This document shows positions 1-7,181 of a DNA stretch of 26,304 bases, piece by piece (position 1 is the stretch's first letter; each line of letters begins with the position of its first letter). The stretch comes from JACQKT01 sp038063055 (GTDB lineage Bacteria; Patescibacteriota; Minisyncoccia; UBA6257; 2-01-FULL-56-20): NCBI GenBank assembly GCA_038063055.1, contig JBBTVY010000018.1, positions 1 to 26,304 on the forward strand. Direction: 5' to 3'. Made by a program: the position numbers and the translations under genes. Below the pieces are notes generated by a model, which saw nothing but the letters and a program-made list of their open reading frames with translations, was not told the origin of the DNA and searched no databases.

Positions 1-2
1 AA

Positions 3-575
3 CGGGCATTGGAAGCAAAAGAAAACGAACTCAAAGCCCAGCTCAAAGCCGCTCATCGTGCGGGCGATACTGCCAAAGCGGAAGTATTAGCCCAAGAGCT
101 TGGTCAAGTAAAAGCTCAATTGGAACTTTTGGAGCTTAAAGAAGAAGAGTTTGAAGACGATTTAGACGAAGAGGAAGAGAAGCTGGAAAATGAAATGGAC
201 GCTCGCGCCCAAGCCGAGGAAGCAATCCGAGACGCTGAAAAACAAAAACAAGACGCACTCGACGAAGCCCAAGAAGAGGGCATAACGCTTCCCGCAAATA
301 CTTTTGCAGGATTTGACAGCCTGCTCACCCAAGCCAAGAGTGCATTTCAAGCTGGGAATTATGAAGAAGCAGAACGCCTTGCCGAGCAGACGGGAGATGT
401 CCTTGAGTTGATTGAAAACGATATTGATGAAGAAGAACAAAAACTGGACGACAAGGAAGATGCCGAAGAAGCAATTGAAGAACAAAAAGAAGAAGAGGGT
501 GAACGGAAACAGAAGGAAGCTGAAAAACAGCAAGATGAAGCCGAAGAGCAAAGTAACGAAGCAGAGGGGAGATAA
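3..575 (+). CDS. Acidic coiled-coil protein, C-terminal part (5' end outside window)
   Basis: The reading frame is open to the window edge, so the true start lies upstream. A TTG at position 9 could start translation, but nothing near it looks like an initiation signal. About 190 residues are visible. They are very rich in Glu, Lys, Gln, Ala and Asp, with long runs of heptad-like helix and no membrane segment. A central stretch around residues 95-125 (LPANTFAGFDSLLTQAKSAF) is less charged and may be a small helical hairpin, followed by a second acidic coiled coil. The end is almost purely Glu/Lys/Gln. I do not recognise a family; it may be the tail of a larger secreted or structural protein. 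A strong intrinsic terminator follows 11 bases after the stop, so it ends its transcription unit. Codon use is more A-rich than in the ABC genes downstream. Confidence 0.6.
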   Translation, partial: RALEAKENELKAQLKAAHRAGDTAKAEVLAQELGQVKAQLELLELKEEEFEDDLDEEEEKLENEMDARAQAEEAIRDAEKQKQDALDEAQEEGITLPANTFAGFDSLLTQAKSAFQAGNYEEAERLAEQTGDVLELIENDIDEEEQKLDDKEDAEEAIEEQKEEEGERKQKEAEKQQDEAEEQSNEAEGR

Positions 576-586
576 TCTCCTTAAAA

Positions 587-626
587 TAAAAATAGCCCGG
601 CTTTATACCGGGCTATTTTTATTTTA
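587..626 (+). terminator. Rho-independent terminator after the coiled-coil gene
   Basis: The arms 587-600 and 608-621 pair perfectly around a 7-nt loop. The GC core is AGCCCGG/CCGGGCT, flanked by an A tract on the left and a T tract on the right. The A tract could also allow termination from the minus strand. Confidence 0.92.
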
Positions 627-630
627 TAAT
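625..630 (+). promoter_or_regulatory. -10 element for the ABC exporter
   Basis: A consensus TATAAT lies within the T-rich tail of the preceding terminator, 23 nt before the ATG at 654. Termination of one unit and initiation of the next are therefore packed into about 45 bases. No clear -35 was found because the upstream sequence is the terminator stem. Confidence 0.55.
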
Positions 631-653
631 GCGCGGGATTCAAATCCATCATC

Positions 654-1580
654 ATGGCAAACGCATTATCGATACAAAATCTACAAAAAGTTTATTCCAA
701 CGGAACGGAGGCGCTCAAAAGCGTTTCACTCGAAATAGAGGAAGGCGATTTTTTCGCCCTTCTCGGCCCGAACGGCGCCGGCAAGACAACGATTATCGGC
801 ATCGCCACGGGGCTCGTCAATAAAACCGCCGGCTCGGTCAAGGTTTTTGGCCATGACATCGACGAGGAGCCGGAGAAGGCGAAAGTCCAAATCGGCGTCG
901 TCCAGCAGGAAGTAAATTTCAATCCATTCGAGAAATGCATCGACATCGTGGTCAACCAGGCCGGCTATTACGGCATTCCGCGCTCCCTGGCCATACCGCG
1001 CGCCAAGAAACTTTTCGAAGACCTCGGCATCGCCGACAAAATGGAGCAAAAAGGAATGGAACTGTCGGGCGGAATGAAGCGAAGGCTCATGATAGCGCGG
1101 GCTCTCGTGCACGAGCCGAAGATTCTCATTCTTGACGAGCCGACCGCGGGGGTGGACGTGGAATTGAGGCGCGGCATGTGGGATTATCTCCGTTCCGTTA
1201 CGACGCGCGGCGTGACCATTCTTCTTACGACGCATTATCTGGAAGAAGCGGAGCAGCTTTGCAAAAACGTGGCGATTATAAACCGCGGGGAGATTATCGC
1301 CTCGGGCACGATGAAAGACATTCTCGGACGTCTCAAAGGGGAGACGGTTCTCATCGACCTCACAAAGCCGGTTCCGCCGGCGGCGCTGGCCGCGCTTGCT
1401 TCCTACAAAGCGAAAAAAGTGGACGAGAACACCATCGAAGCTGAAATCGGTGAAGGCAGAGGACTGAACGACGCCATTCTCGCGCTTCACCGGCACGATT
1501 TAAAAATCGAAAGCATACGAAGCAAAACCGGGCGTTTAGAGGAAGTGTTTGTTAAATTAACCAGCAATAACGATGAATAA
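654..1580 (+). CDS. ABC-2 type exporter, ATP-binding subunit
   Basis: This is the cytoplasmic ATPase that powers an ABC-2 membrane exporter. The 308 residues show the full nucleotide-binding domain: Walker A GPNGAGKT at 38-45, Q-loop region near 84-85, signature LSGGM at 137-141, Walker B LILDEP at 158-163 and H-loop His194. The C-terminal 90 residues form the extension seen in the YadG/NodI/CcmA-like group. The permease partner follows at 1706, so the two should form a two-subunit exporter. The substrate cannot be told from sequence; lipid, polysaccharide or drug export are all known in this family. The ATG at 654 is the first start that includes the conserved N-terminal strand. The stop at 1578-1580 directly abuts an inverted-repeat element that separates it from its partner. 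Confidence 0.93.
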   Translation: MANALSIQNLQKVYSNGTEALKSVSLEIEEGDFFALLGPNGAGKTTIIGIATGLVNKTAGSVKVFGHDIDEEPEKAKVQIGVVQQEVNFNPFEKCIDIVVNQAGYYGIPRSLAIPRAKKLFEDLGIADKMEQKGMELSGGMKRRLMIARALVHEPKILILDEPTAGVDVELRRGMWDYLRSVTTRGVTILLTTHYLEEAEQLCKNVAIINRGEIIASGTMKDILGRLKGETVLIDLTKPVPPAALAALASYKAKKVDENTIEAEIGEGRGLNDAILALHRHDLKIESIRSKTGRLEEVFVKLTSNNDE

Positions 1581-1708
1581 CATGCCCCGCAGGAAACAGC
1601 GAGAAAATATTTTCGAGCCGAAATCATAAACAGCAAAAATGAAAACAGAGGGTTATTTAAAAGTCGAATCAGGAATGACAGAAAATATTTAATTTCCTAC
1701 GGGGCATG
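1581..1708 (+). repeat. 128-bp element with 16-bp terminal inverted repeats
   Basis: The arms 1581-1596 and 1693-1708 are inverted copies with 15 of 16 positions matching (CATGCCCCGCAGGAAA on the left). The left arm starts directly after the ATPase stop codon, and the right arm ends with the ATG of the permease gene. The interior is AT-rich, contains the 12-bp palindrome GAAAATATTTTC at 1603-1614, and has no substantial ORF. Removing it would bring the ATPase stop and the permease start within about 2 bases, the usual spacing of such a pair. It may be a MITE-like insertion or a long-range hairpin that hides the permease start codon. Confidence 0.7.
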
Positions 1709-2482
1709 AACGCCAAAGGACTTTGGACATCTTTTTACACAATCGTCCGCAAGGACGTGGTCCGCATTTTCCGCATCTGGGCGCAGACGTTTTTGCCGTC
1801 GGTCGTCACGTCGGTGCTTTATTTCCTGATTTTCGGTTCTTTCCTCGGTTCGCGCATCGGTTCCATCAACGGCTTTCCCTACATCGCTTTCGTGGTGCCC
1901 GGGCTGGTGATGCTCGCGGTTGTCATGAATTCATATTCCAATGTTTCTTTCACTTTTTTCACATCAAAATTTTTCGCGCGGAGCATCGACGAAATTCTTG
2001 TTTCCCCGACTCCGCCCTGGATTCTCATCGCCGGATATGTCATGGGCGGAATAATCAGGGGATTCATGGTCGGGTTGCTCGTGCTGCTTATTTCGCTTTT
2101 CTTCACGCATCTTACCGTCGTGCAGCCGGCGCTCGTTTTCCTTTTTTTCATTCTGACGGCGCTTATTTTTTCGCTGGCCGGGCTCGTGAACGGCATATAC
2201 GCAAAGTCGATAGACGGCATCAACATCATCCCAACTTTCGTTCTGACGCCGCTTGTTTATTTGGGCGGAGTTTTTTATTCCGTCTCGGCGCTGTCCGGCT
2301 TCTGGCAGACGTTGACTTACGCCAATCCGATTTTTTATCTCGTCAACGGATTCCGGCACGGCTTCCTCGGTTTTTCTGACGTGCCTGTTTTCACTTCGGT
2401 TTTGGTTTTACTAGCGATTACCGCGGTTCTCATTATTATAAACTGGTATCTCCTGAAAAAAGGGCTTGGGCTGAAGCAATAA
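1706..2482 (+). CDS. ABC-2 type exporter, permease subunit
   Basis: This is the membrane subunit pairing with the upstream ATPase. The 258 residues hold six probable transmembrane segments near 30-47, 60-77, 106-133, 141-164, 174-193 and 228-248. The block from about 180 to 218 (TPLVYLGGVFYSVSAL, then NPIFYLVNGFR) is the conserved ABC-2 signature seen in YadH- and NodJ-like permeases. The length is normal for the family. The ATG at 1706 lies inside the right arm of the inverted-repeat element. No Shine-Dalgarno site precedes it, and the next in-frame ATG would remove the first transmembrane segment, so the start is accepted. There is no plus-strand terminator directly after the stop. Confidence 0.9.
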   Translation: MNAKGLWTSFYTIVRKDVVRIFRIWAQTFLPSVVTSVLYFLIFGSFLGSRIGSINGFPYIAFVVPGLVMLAVVMNSYSNVSFTFFTSKFFARSIDEILVSPTPPWILIAGYVMGGIIRGFMVGLLVLLISLFFTHLTVVQPALVFLFFILTALIFSLAGLVNGIYAKSIDGINIIPTFVLTPLVYLGGVFYSVSALSGFWQTLTYANPIFYLVNGFRHGFLGFSDVPVFTSVLVLLAITAVLIIINWYLLKKGLGLKQ

Positions 2483-2500
2483 GAATATTTTTTGCCGGAA

Positions 2501-2545
2501 TATTAAAAAAATCGGCAGTGGCTCCCGTTAGGAACCTCTGCCGAT
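2501..2545 (-). terminator. Rho-independent terminator on the minus strand
   Basis: Arms 2511-2518 and 2538-2545 (ATCGGCAG/CTGCCGAT) pair, and the inner sequence extends the stem with a few mismatches. Read on the minus strand the stem is followed by seven T residues (A tract 2505-2511 on plus). On the plus strand no T tract follows, so it does not terminate the ABC operon. No protein gene on the minus strand leads into it. Confidence 0.7.
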
Positions 2546-2610
2546 GAATCAACTCGCGAACGTTCAGCGCCGCCTAGTTAAGGCGGAAGTTTTCGAGAAC
2601 CGTTAGAGAT
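2501..2610 (-). ncRNA. Candidate small structured RNA before the ATP synthase operon
   Basis: Three stems can be drawn: a nested hairpin with arms CCGCC (around 2570-2574) and GGCGG (2582-2586), a surrounding imperfect stem (about 2552-2560 with 2589-2597), and the terminator stem 2511-2545 with a minus-strand T tract. The heptamer CTAACGG occurs twice on the minus strand. Together these look like a small RNA of roughly 110 nt transcribed away from atpB. No convincing minus-strand promoter was found; a TATATC at about 2608-2613 is weak. I do not recognise the RNA. It could also be a plus-strand leader structure or a decayed repeat. Confidence 0.3.
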
Positions 2611-2645
2611 ATAAAATTGCCATCTTCCAAAACCGAAAGCTCCAT

Positions 2646-2653
2646 GCTATAAT
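2646..2653 (+). promoter_or_regulatory. Extended -10 promoter upstream of atpB
   Basis: TGCTATAAT (2645-2653) is a perfect extended -10. Transcription would start near 2660, giving a leader of about 73 nt before atpB. A possible -35 at 2617-2622 (TTGCCA) is 25 bp away, too far to help. Confidence 0.6.
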
Positions 2654-2721
2654 TGCCTACCGCGCAGGAATCTATGCGGGAGATTAGAGTGGGAAGTTAA
2701 GTAATTAAGATATTTGGTGAT

Positions 2722-2727
2722 TATAAA
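2722..2727 (+). promoter_or_regulatory. Second -10 element, 5 nt before the atpB start codon
   Basis: TATAAA ends 5 nt before the ATG at 2733. This is the same geometry as in front of yjjX, the M24 peptidase, thrS, serS and ddl, so a leaderless atpB transcript is plausible beside the longer one. No good -35 is visible. Confidence 0.4.
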
Positions 2728-2732
2728 CACAA

Positions 2733-3515
2733 ATGGAAGGCAAATTTCACATAACACTGGCGGCGGAGAAGCTGACAAGCATATTCGGTCTGCCTGTGAC
2801 CAATACCATTATTACGGCCTGGCTCGTCATGGCACTTCTTATTATTTTGGGCGTCGTCGTCAGGAAGAAAATCGCGCTCGTGCCGGGGAAGCTCCAGAAT
2901 TTGTTTGAAATGCTCGTCGAGTATCTTTTCGGCCTTATCGAAGAAATGCTCGGTTCGCGCGAACTTGCCAAGCGTTATTTTCCGCTAATCGCCACGATTT
3001 TCATTTTTATTTTGGCGGGAAACCTTTTAAACTTTTTGCCGATTTTCGGCACGATTGGGATACATCATAACGAAGAATTCGTCCCGCTTCTCCATCCAAT
3101 CAACGCCGACCTCAATTCCACGCTTGCGCTCGCCATAATTTCTTTTTTGGTAATAGAATTTTCCGGAATTTTTATGCTCGGCTTCTTGAAATACGGCTCG
3201 AAATTTGTTAATTTCAGCGGAGGAGTGATTGGTTTCATGGTCGGACTTCTGGAACTCATCGGCAATCTCGCCCGCCTCGTGTCGTTTTCTTTCAGGCTCT
3301 TCGGAGCCATTTTTGCGGGAGAAGTGCTTCTAATGGTCATTGGCGCGTTCGTGCCATTGGCATTGCCCGTGCCGCTCATGGCATTCGAAGTGTTTATCGG
3401 CGTTTTGCAGGCAGGTATTTTCGCGATTCTGACTTTGGTGTTCATTAAAATCGCCATAGCGGAACCGCACGGGCATGAAACTTCTCACGGCACGACACCG
3501 GTAACCAATAACTGA
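2733..3515 (+). CDS. atpB: F1Fo ATP synthase subunit a
   Basis: Subunit a forms the proton half-channels beside the c-ring in the membrane. The protein has 260 residues and about six hydrophobic segments. The family motif PGKLQNLFE is at 51-59. The essential arginine is Arg188, in SFRLFGAIFAGE, and the later polar residue is Gln226 in GVLQAGIFAIL. The Asn that normally follows RLFG is Ala here (Ala192). The C-terminus is hydrophilic and His-rich (PHGHETSH). It is the first gene of the ATP synthase operon, and no atpI precedes it. The ATG at 2733 has no Shine-Dalgarno site. Its identity is certain from the Arg motif and the gene order. Confidence 0.96.
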   Translation: MEGKFHITLAAEKLTSIFGLPVTNTIITAWLVMALLIILGVVVRKKIALVPGKLQNLFEMLVEYLFGLIEEMLGSRELAKRYFPLIATIFIFILAGNLLNFLPIFGTIGIHHNEEFVPLLHPINADLNSTLALAIISFLVIEFSGIFMLGFLKYGSKFVNFSGGVIGFMVGLLELIGNLARLVSFSFRLFGAIFAGEVLLMVIGAFVPLALPVPLMAFEVFIGVLQAGIFAILTLVFIKIAIAEPHGHETSHGTTPVTNN

Positions 3516-3591
3516 TGACCATGACAATAAAAATGACTAAATGACAAAACATCGAAATCAATAAGGTCGAGTAATCAAAAATAAAAAATTT

Positions 3592-3819
3592 ATGGATATT
3601 GAAGTAGGAAAAACATTAGCTATGGCAATTGTCGTCGGGCTTGGGGTTATCGGCCCGGGCATCGGTATCGGGATTATCGTCGGGAAAGCCCTGGAAGCAA
3701 TGGGTCGTAATCCGGAAGCAACGGGAAAAATTACGCCGATGATGTTCGTGGGTATCGCTTTTACGGAAGCCCTGGCGATATTCGCGCTGGTTATCGGCTT
3801 CATCCTCAAATTCACCTAA
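3592..3819 (+). CDS. atpE: F1Fo ATP synthase subunit c
   Basis: This is the proteolipid of the rotating membrane ring. The 75 residues form two transmembrane helices joined by the polar loop RNPEA at 39-43. Helix 1 carries the glycine series GPGIGIG (21-27) that packs the ring. The ion-carrying carboxylate is Glu59 in AFTEALAIF. The Gln in helix 1 and the Ser after the Glu that mark sodium-binding rings are absent (Ile and Ala instead), so proton coupling is the better inference. It lies 76 bases after atpB. The spacer contains repeated ATGAC words (3512-3546) also found before atpA. Confidence 0.97.
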   Translation: MDIEVGKTLAMAIVVGLGVIGPGIGIGIIVGKALEAMGRNPEATGKITPMMFVGIAFTEALAIFALVIGFILKFT

Positions 3820-3831
3820 CATTATTTTCTT

Positions 3832-4293
3832 GTGGAAAAGATTCTAACTGTATTCGGCATTGATTGGCGTCTTCTCGTAATCAACGCCATCAATTTCGGT
3901 CTTCTTCTGTTAGCTTTGAGATATTTTCTTTACGGCCCGATTATGGCCGTGCTCGAAAACCGCCGTCAAAAGATTTCCGAGGGCGTCCGGAACGCCGACC
4001 TCGCCGAAAGAAAGCTCAAAAAAATAGAGGCTTCGCGCGCCGAGATACTGGCTCAGGCTGGCAAAGAAGCCGACGAACTTCTTACTCATGGCCGCGAGGG
4101 CGGCATGGCCAAGGAAAAGGAACTTGTCGCCGCCGGAGAGGCCGCGGCCGAATCGCTTTTGAAAGACGCCGAGAGCCGGGCCAAAGAAATGAAGGTCCAG
4201 GCAATAGCCGAAAGCAAGGAAGAAGTAGCCAAACTCATCGTTCTCGGGATGGAGCAAGCCATGACATCTCCGCCCAAGGCGGGTAAAAAATAA
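3832..4293 (+). CDS. atpF: F1Fo ATP synthase subunit b
   Basis: Subunit b is the peripheral stalk that keeps F1 from rotating. The protein has 153 residues: a single N-terminal membrane anchor at about 14-34, then a long charged Ala/Glu/Lys-rich helix that dimerises as a coiled coil. The start is GTG at 3832, 12 bases after the atpE stop, chosen because it places the membrane anchor correctly. There is no Shine-Dalgarno site. The length is normal for the family, so the b subunit is not reduced although delta and epsilon are. Confidence 0.94.
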   Translation: MEKILTVFGIDWRLLVINAINFGLLLLALRYFLYGPIMAVLENRRQKISEGVRNADLAERKLKKIEASRAEILAQAGKEADELLTHGREGGMAKEKELVAAGEAAAESLLKDAESRAKEMKVQAIAESKEEVAKLIVLGMEQAMTSPPKAGKK

Positions 4294-4297
4294 AACA

Positions 4298-4567
4298 ATG
4301 ACCATTGCCGCACAATACGCCAGAGCGCTTTATACTTTGGCAGAAAAAAATGAAAAAGAGGGCAGGACATATCTGAAAAATTTGCGCCAGGCGCTTGAAC
4401 ATCACGGACACATCAAACTTCTGCCGCAGATTTTTTCCGAATACAAGAAACTGGCGCTGGCTCGGGAGCGCGCGGAACTCCACAAAAAAATAACTCCGGA
4501 AAGCGAACGAACGAGAACTCTTCTGGAACTTTACCGGAAAATGACGGCGACGAATAACGAATTATGA
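4298..4567 (+). CDS. atpH: F1Fo ATP synthase subunit delta, short form
   Basis: The gene starts 4 bases after atpF, in the normal delta position between b and alpha. The N-terminal motif (YARALYTLAEKNEK, residues 7-20) matches the first helix of delta/OSCP, which docks on the alpha N-termini. The protein has only 89 residues against about 180 in most bacteria, so the C-terminal domain that contacts the b stalk is missing. It is not a local frameshift: only 34 bases separate its stop from atpA, too few to encode the rest. I take it as a reduced but probably functional delta. Short delta subunits may be normal for this lineage. The assignment rests on position and a short motif. Confidence 0.75.
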   Translation: MTIAAQYARALYTLAEKNEKEGRTYLKNLRQALEHHGHIKLLPQIFSEYKKLALARERAELHKKITPESERTRTLLELYRKMTATNNEL

Positions 4568-4601
4568 TGGTTACAATGACGATGACAATGAAATTAAGAA
4601 A

Positions 4602-6164
4602 ATGCAAAAATTCATAGAACAATTCAAAAAAGAGATAGAAAACTTCGCGCCGACGGCGAGAAAGGAAGGCGGCGGCATCGTGACGCGGGTCAGCGACGGA
4701 GTCGCCGAAATCGACGGGCTGGAAAACGCGGTCATGTCGGAAATGGTCCGTTTCGAAACGGCGCACGGCAAAGCGCTTAAGGAAGCCGTCGAATCGCGCG
4801 GCGACGTCTACGGCGTAATTTTAAATCTTGAAGAGGGAAGCGTCCGGGTCATAATTCTCGGCGACGACGGACGCGTGGCCGAAGGCATGCCGGTCGCGTC
4901 GACAGGAGAAGTTCTTTCCATTAACGTCGGTGAAGCCTTGATGGGCCGCGTTGTTTCGCCGCTCGGCGAACCGCTCGACGGCGCCGGCCCCATCGCCGCC
5001 AAAAAGAGAAATCCGATAGAGCGCGAGGCCTACGGCGTCATGGACCGCTTCGGCGTGAACACGCCGCTCCACACCGGCATCAAAGCCATCGATTCGATGA
5101 TACCCATCGGACGCGGACAGCGCGAGCTCATAATCGGCGACCGGTACACCGGCAAGACCACCATCGTCATCGACACGATACTGAACCAGAAAAATGAACC
5201 GAAGGAATCGCGACCGATTTGTATTTACGTCGCCATCGGGCAAAAAGAATCGAAAACGGCGCGGCTTGTCCAGACCCTCCGCGAAAAGGGGAGTTTGGAA
5301 TATTCCATTGTCGTCGACGCCGGCGCTTCGGCTCCGGCGGCGCTCCAGTATCTAGCCCCTTTTGCCGGCGCAGCGATCGGCGAATATTTCATGGAACAGG
5401 GCAAGGATGCGCTGGTGATTTACGACGATCTTTCAAAGCACGCAGTCGCTTACCGCCAGCTTTCGCTTCTTCTCCGCCGTCCTCCTGGACGAGAAGCCTA
5501 TCCGGGCGACGTTTTTTATCTCCACTCCCGCCTTTTGGAGCGCGCCGCCAGGCTTTCAAAAGAAAAAGGCGGCGGTTCGCTGACGGCTTTGCCCATCATC
5601 GAAACTCAGGAGGGCGACGTTTCCGGTTACATTCCGACAAACGTAATTTCGATAACCGACGGACAGATTTTTCTCGAAACGGACCTTTTTAACAAAGGCA
5701 TGCGTCCGGCCATCAACGCCGGCATATCCGTTTCGCGCGTTGGTTCGGCGGCGCAGACCAAAGCCATGAAAAAAGTTTCGGGACGCATCAAGCTCGAACT
5801 CGCGCAATTCCGCGAACTCGAAGCATTTATGCAGTTTTCGCAGGACCTCGACGCGGACACCAAGAAGCGCATCGACGCCGGACAGCGCCTGATGGCTGTC
5901 CTGAAACAAAAAAACGGCGAGCCGATGCCGTTCGAACGCCAGGCGGTTTCCATTTACGCCGCCGTAAACGGCTATCTGGCCAAAGTCGCGATAGATAAAG
6001 TTCCAGAATTCGAGGAGAAACTTCTGGCTTTCATCGGTTCGGACGCTCCGGAAATATTCAGGAACATCGGGCATTCGGGCGACATAACGCCGGAGACCGA
6101 AGAAAACCTCAAAATGGAACTCGTGAAATTCACCGAAGCGCACCCCTCGCTATTCGGCGTGTAA
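4602..6164 (+). CDS. atpA: F1Fo ATP synthase subunit alpha
   Basis: This is the non-catalytic nucleotide-binding subunit of the F1 hexamer. The 520 residues contain the N-terminal beta-barrel, Walker A GDRYTGKTT at 179-187 (Tyr where many species have Gln), Walker B ALVIYDDLSKHA at 270-281 and the alpha signature PAINAGISVSRVGSAAQ at 369-385, with arginine finger Arg379. The C-terminal helical domain is complete. The ATG at 4602 follows a short spacer rich in ATGAC/ATGA words with no Shine-Dalgarno. The length is ordinary for alpha. The next gene, atpG, starts 4 bases after the stop. Confidence 0.98.
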   Translation: MQKFIEQFKKEIENFAPTARKEGGGIVTRVSDGVAEIDGLENAVMSEMVRFETAHGKALKEAVESRGDVYGVILNLEEGSVRVIILGDDGRVAEGMPVASTGEVLSINVGEALMGRVVSPLGEPLDGAGPIAAKKRNPIEREAYGVMDRFGVNTPLHTGIKAIDSMIPIGRGQRELIIGDRYTGKTTIVIDTILNQKNEPKESRPICIYVAIGQKESKTARLVQTLREKGSLEYSIVVDAGASAPAALQYLAPFAGAAIGEYFMEQGKDALVIYDDLSKHAVAYRQLSLLLRRPPGREAYPGDVFYLHSRLLERAARLSKEKGGGSLTALPIIETQEGDVSGYIPTNVISITDGQIFLETDLFNKGMRPAINAGISVSRVGSAAQTKAMKKVSGRIKLELAQFRELEAFMQFSQDLDADTKKRIDAGQRLMAVLKQKNGEPMPFERQAVSIYAAVNGYLAKVAIDKVPEFEEKLLAFIGSDAPEIFRNIGHSGDITPETEENLKMELVKFTEAHPSLFGV

Positions 6165-6168
6165 AATC

Positions 6169-7083
6169 ATGGCAGGCCTCAAACAAATAAAAAATAAAAT
6201 CAGGAGCGTCGAAAAAACGCAGACCGTGACCAGGGCCATGGAGGCGGTTTCGGCCGCCAAAATGCGCAAGGCGCAGTCGCGCGCCATTGCCGGCCGCGCT
6301 TACGCCCGAGCCGCCGCGGCCATCCTGGCACGTGTTTCCGGTTCGTTCAAAACCGCGAATTATCCTTTAATGCGGGCGCGGAAAGTTAATCGTGCGCTCT
6401 ATATTGTCATCACCAGCGACAAGGGCCTTGCCGGGGCGTTGAACTCCGCGGTTTTGCGGACGGCGTCCGGCGACATCGCCGCGCGCGGCCTTTCAGCCGA
6501 TTCGGTTTCAATTATCGCCGTCGGGCGGAAGGCCAACGACTTTTTTTCGAAGCGCGGCTTCAAAGTGGAAATTTTCCATCCAAACACCGAACGGATTTCT
6601 TCCGAACTAATCAGGGAAATCGTCAACGAAGCCGCTTTCCGTTTTCAGGACGGGGCCATCGACGAAGTAAAAATCGCGTATCAGAATTTCCGCTCTACTT
6701 TCGAGCAGATTCCGATATTGAGGGTGATTTTTCCGCTGTCGCTCGAAGAACTCGAAAAAGTAGTCCATGACATTCTGCCGGCGCGCGGGACATTTTCGGA
6801 AATCAAAAACGGAGCGTATCCGGGCGTTTACACAATCGAGCCGTCAGAGGAAGAAGTGCTCGACGCCGTTCTTCAGCGCCTCGCCGGGATATTCGTTTAC
6901 CACGCGCTGCTGGAATCCCAGGCTTCGGAGCACAGCGCCCGCATGGTCGCGATGAAGTCGGCTTCCGACAAGGCGGGGGAGATGGAACACGCTTTGACGC
7001 TGCGGTTCAACAAGGCGCGGCAGGCGACCATCACTCGCGAGGTCAGCGAAATAATAAGCGGAATGGAAGCGATGGCAAATTAG
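6169..7083 (+). CDS. atpG: F1Fo ATP synthase subunit gamma
   Basis: Gamma is the central rotor shaft. The 304 residues begin with the typical long helix (KQIKNKIRSVEKTQTVTRAM and then EAVSAAKMRKAQ), followed by a Rossmann-like middle domain with SDKGLAGALN near 83-92. The protein ends with the second long helix (RFNKARQATITREVSEIISG) that enters the alpha/beta hexamer. The ATG lies 4 bases after the atpA stop. The length is close to the usual 285-300 residues. A 98-bp spacer with a small perfect palindrome separates it from atpD. Confidence 0.96.
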   Translation: MAGLKQIKNKIRSVEKTQTVTRAMEAVSAAKMRKAQSRAIAGRAYARAAAAILARVSGSFKTANYPLMRARKVNRALYIVITSDKGLAGALNSAVLRTASGDIAARGLSADSVSIIAVGRKANDFFSKRGFKVEIFHPNTERISSELIREIVNEAAFRFQDGAIDEVKIAYQNFRSTFEQIPILRVIFPLSLEELEKVVHDILPARGTFSEIKNGAYPGVYTIEPSEEEVLDAVLQRLAGIFVYHALLESQASEHSARMVAMKSASDKAGEMEHALTLRFNKARQATITREVSEIISGMEAMAN

Positions 7084-7151
7084 CGAATGGCTAATGGCGA
7101 AGAGCAAATAGAAAATAGAAAAACAATTATTAATAAACATAATTTTAGGTA

Positions 7152-7167
7152 CTATGCTGTAGCATAG
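7152..7167. repeat. Short perfect palindrome before atpD
   Basis: CTATGCT (7152-7158) and AGCATAG (7161-7167) are inverted copies separated by GT, 14 bases before the atpD start. It could be an operator or a small hairpin controlling initiation or mRNA stability. A weak -10-like TACTAT at 7150-7155 overlaps it. Confidence 0.5.
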
Positions 7168-7181
7168 CACTCATAAATAAA

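Noticed and set aside
162..551. Hydrophobic minus-strand ORF opposite the first gene
   Set aside because: It mirrors the Glu/Lys-rich codons of the acidic coiled-coil protein, which read as Phe/Leu on the other strand; it has no start signals.
636..650. T-arm-like GGATTCAAATCC before the ABC ATPase
   Set aside because: No acceptor, D or anticodon arm accompanies it; it is an isolated short inverted pair in a leader.
726..1496. 256-codon minus-strand ORF opposite the ABC ATPase
   Set aside because: The plus-strand gene has all ABC motifs; the antisense translation is Arg/His-rich and shows no recognisable domain.
3512..4592. ATGAC-rich spacers before atpE and atpA as a repeat family
   Set aside because: The similarity is short and low in complexity; it may only reflect overlapping start and stop motifs.
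4298..4601. Frameshift as cause of the short delta subunit
   Set aside because: Only 34 bases separate its stop from atpA, so no missing domain can be hidden in another frame.
5556..6143. Long minus-strand ORF opposite atpA
   Set aside because: It is a shadow of GC-rich codons in a certain alpha-subunit gene.
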